Assembly (NCBI GenBank): GCA_964548365.1
Contig: CAZJRD010000114.1
Coordinates: forward strand, 1 to 6,156
Source of the DNA: B46-G9 sp964548365
Lineage (GTDB): Bacteria > Desulfobacterota > DSM-4660 > Desulfatiglandales > Desulfatiglandaceae
DNA: 6,156 nucleotides
Reading direction: 5' to 3'
Shown: piece after piece, positions 6,103-6,156 of the stretch
How the letters are laid out: each line of letters opens with the position of its first letter
Position numbering within the stretch: the first letter of the stretch is position 1
Translations under genes and position numbers: made by a program
The notes under the pieces: generated by a model
Database searches by the model: none
What the model was told of the DNA's origin: nothing
The model's input: only the letters and a program-made list of their open reading frames with translations

Positions 6103-6156
6103 ATGGCCAAGCAGAAAAAGAGTATCTTTGTATGTCAGAATTGCGGGTACCAGGCG
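6103..6156 (+). CDS. radA: RadA/Sms DNA repair ATPase, N-terminal fragment (runs off window)
   Basis: Only the first 18 codons are present: MAKQKKSIFVCQNCGYQA, with the frame open to the window edge. RadA proteins begin with a short basic segment and then a four-Cys zinc finger, whose first pair reads CxxCGY as seen here (Cys11, Cys14). RadA is a cytoplasmic RecA-like helicase that aids branch migration in recombination; the ATPase core and Lon-like domain would lie outside the window. The gene starts 11 nt after the Wzi-family stop with a poor ribosome binding site (GGAA only 2 nt from the ATG), so it may be read with or translationally coupled to that gene. Other small zinc-ribbon proteins can share this start, so the call rests on the N-terminal motif. 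Confidence 0.8.
   Translation, partial: MAKQKKSIFVCQNCGYQA

Overview
The window is an envelope polysaccharide export locus, probably from a Gram-negative bacterium of the Desulfobacterota (former Deltaproteobacteria) or a close relative. The outer-membrane proteins (a long SLBB exporter and a Wzi-type barrel ending in Phe) show a diderm cell. The lineage is an inference from gene style, the moderate GC content and the intergenic repeats; nothing in the window proves it.

Layout: positions 1-209 are non-coding and hold two short 9-nt-period tandem arrays and a small inverted repeat. On the minus strand follow a Wzz/GumC-type chain-length determinant (210-1433), a 169-nt gap with hairpins, and an 843-residue multi-SLBB exporter (1603-4134). 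A divergent control region (4135-4501) separates these from a Wzi-family outer-membrane protein on the plus strand (4502-6091). Only 11 nt after its stop, the first 18 codons of radA run off the end of the window.

How the parts fit: the Wzz-like inner-membrane protein would set polymer length and contact the periplasmic end of the exporter. The SLBB protein would carry the polymer across the periplasm and outer membrane. The Wzi-like barrel would help retain or organise the polymer at the surface. The control region has two back-to-back sigma-70-like promoters, TTGACA-17-TATATT on the plus strand and TTGACA-18-TACTAT on the minus strand, so both arms may be controlled together. Glycosyltransferases, flippase, polymerase and initiating transferase are not in the window.

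I see no convincing unknown system. The most notable points are the six SLBB-like repeats with a helical insertion in a non-lipoprotein exporter, the SLH-like N-terminus of the Wzi protein, the wzi-radA junction, the architecture of the divergent promoters, and the periodic and hairpin repeats between genes.
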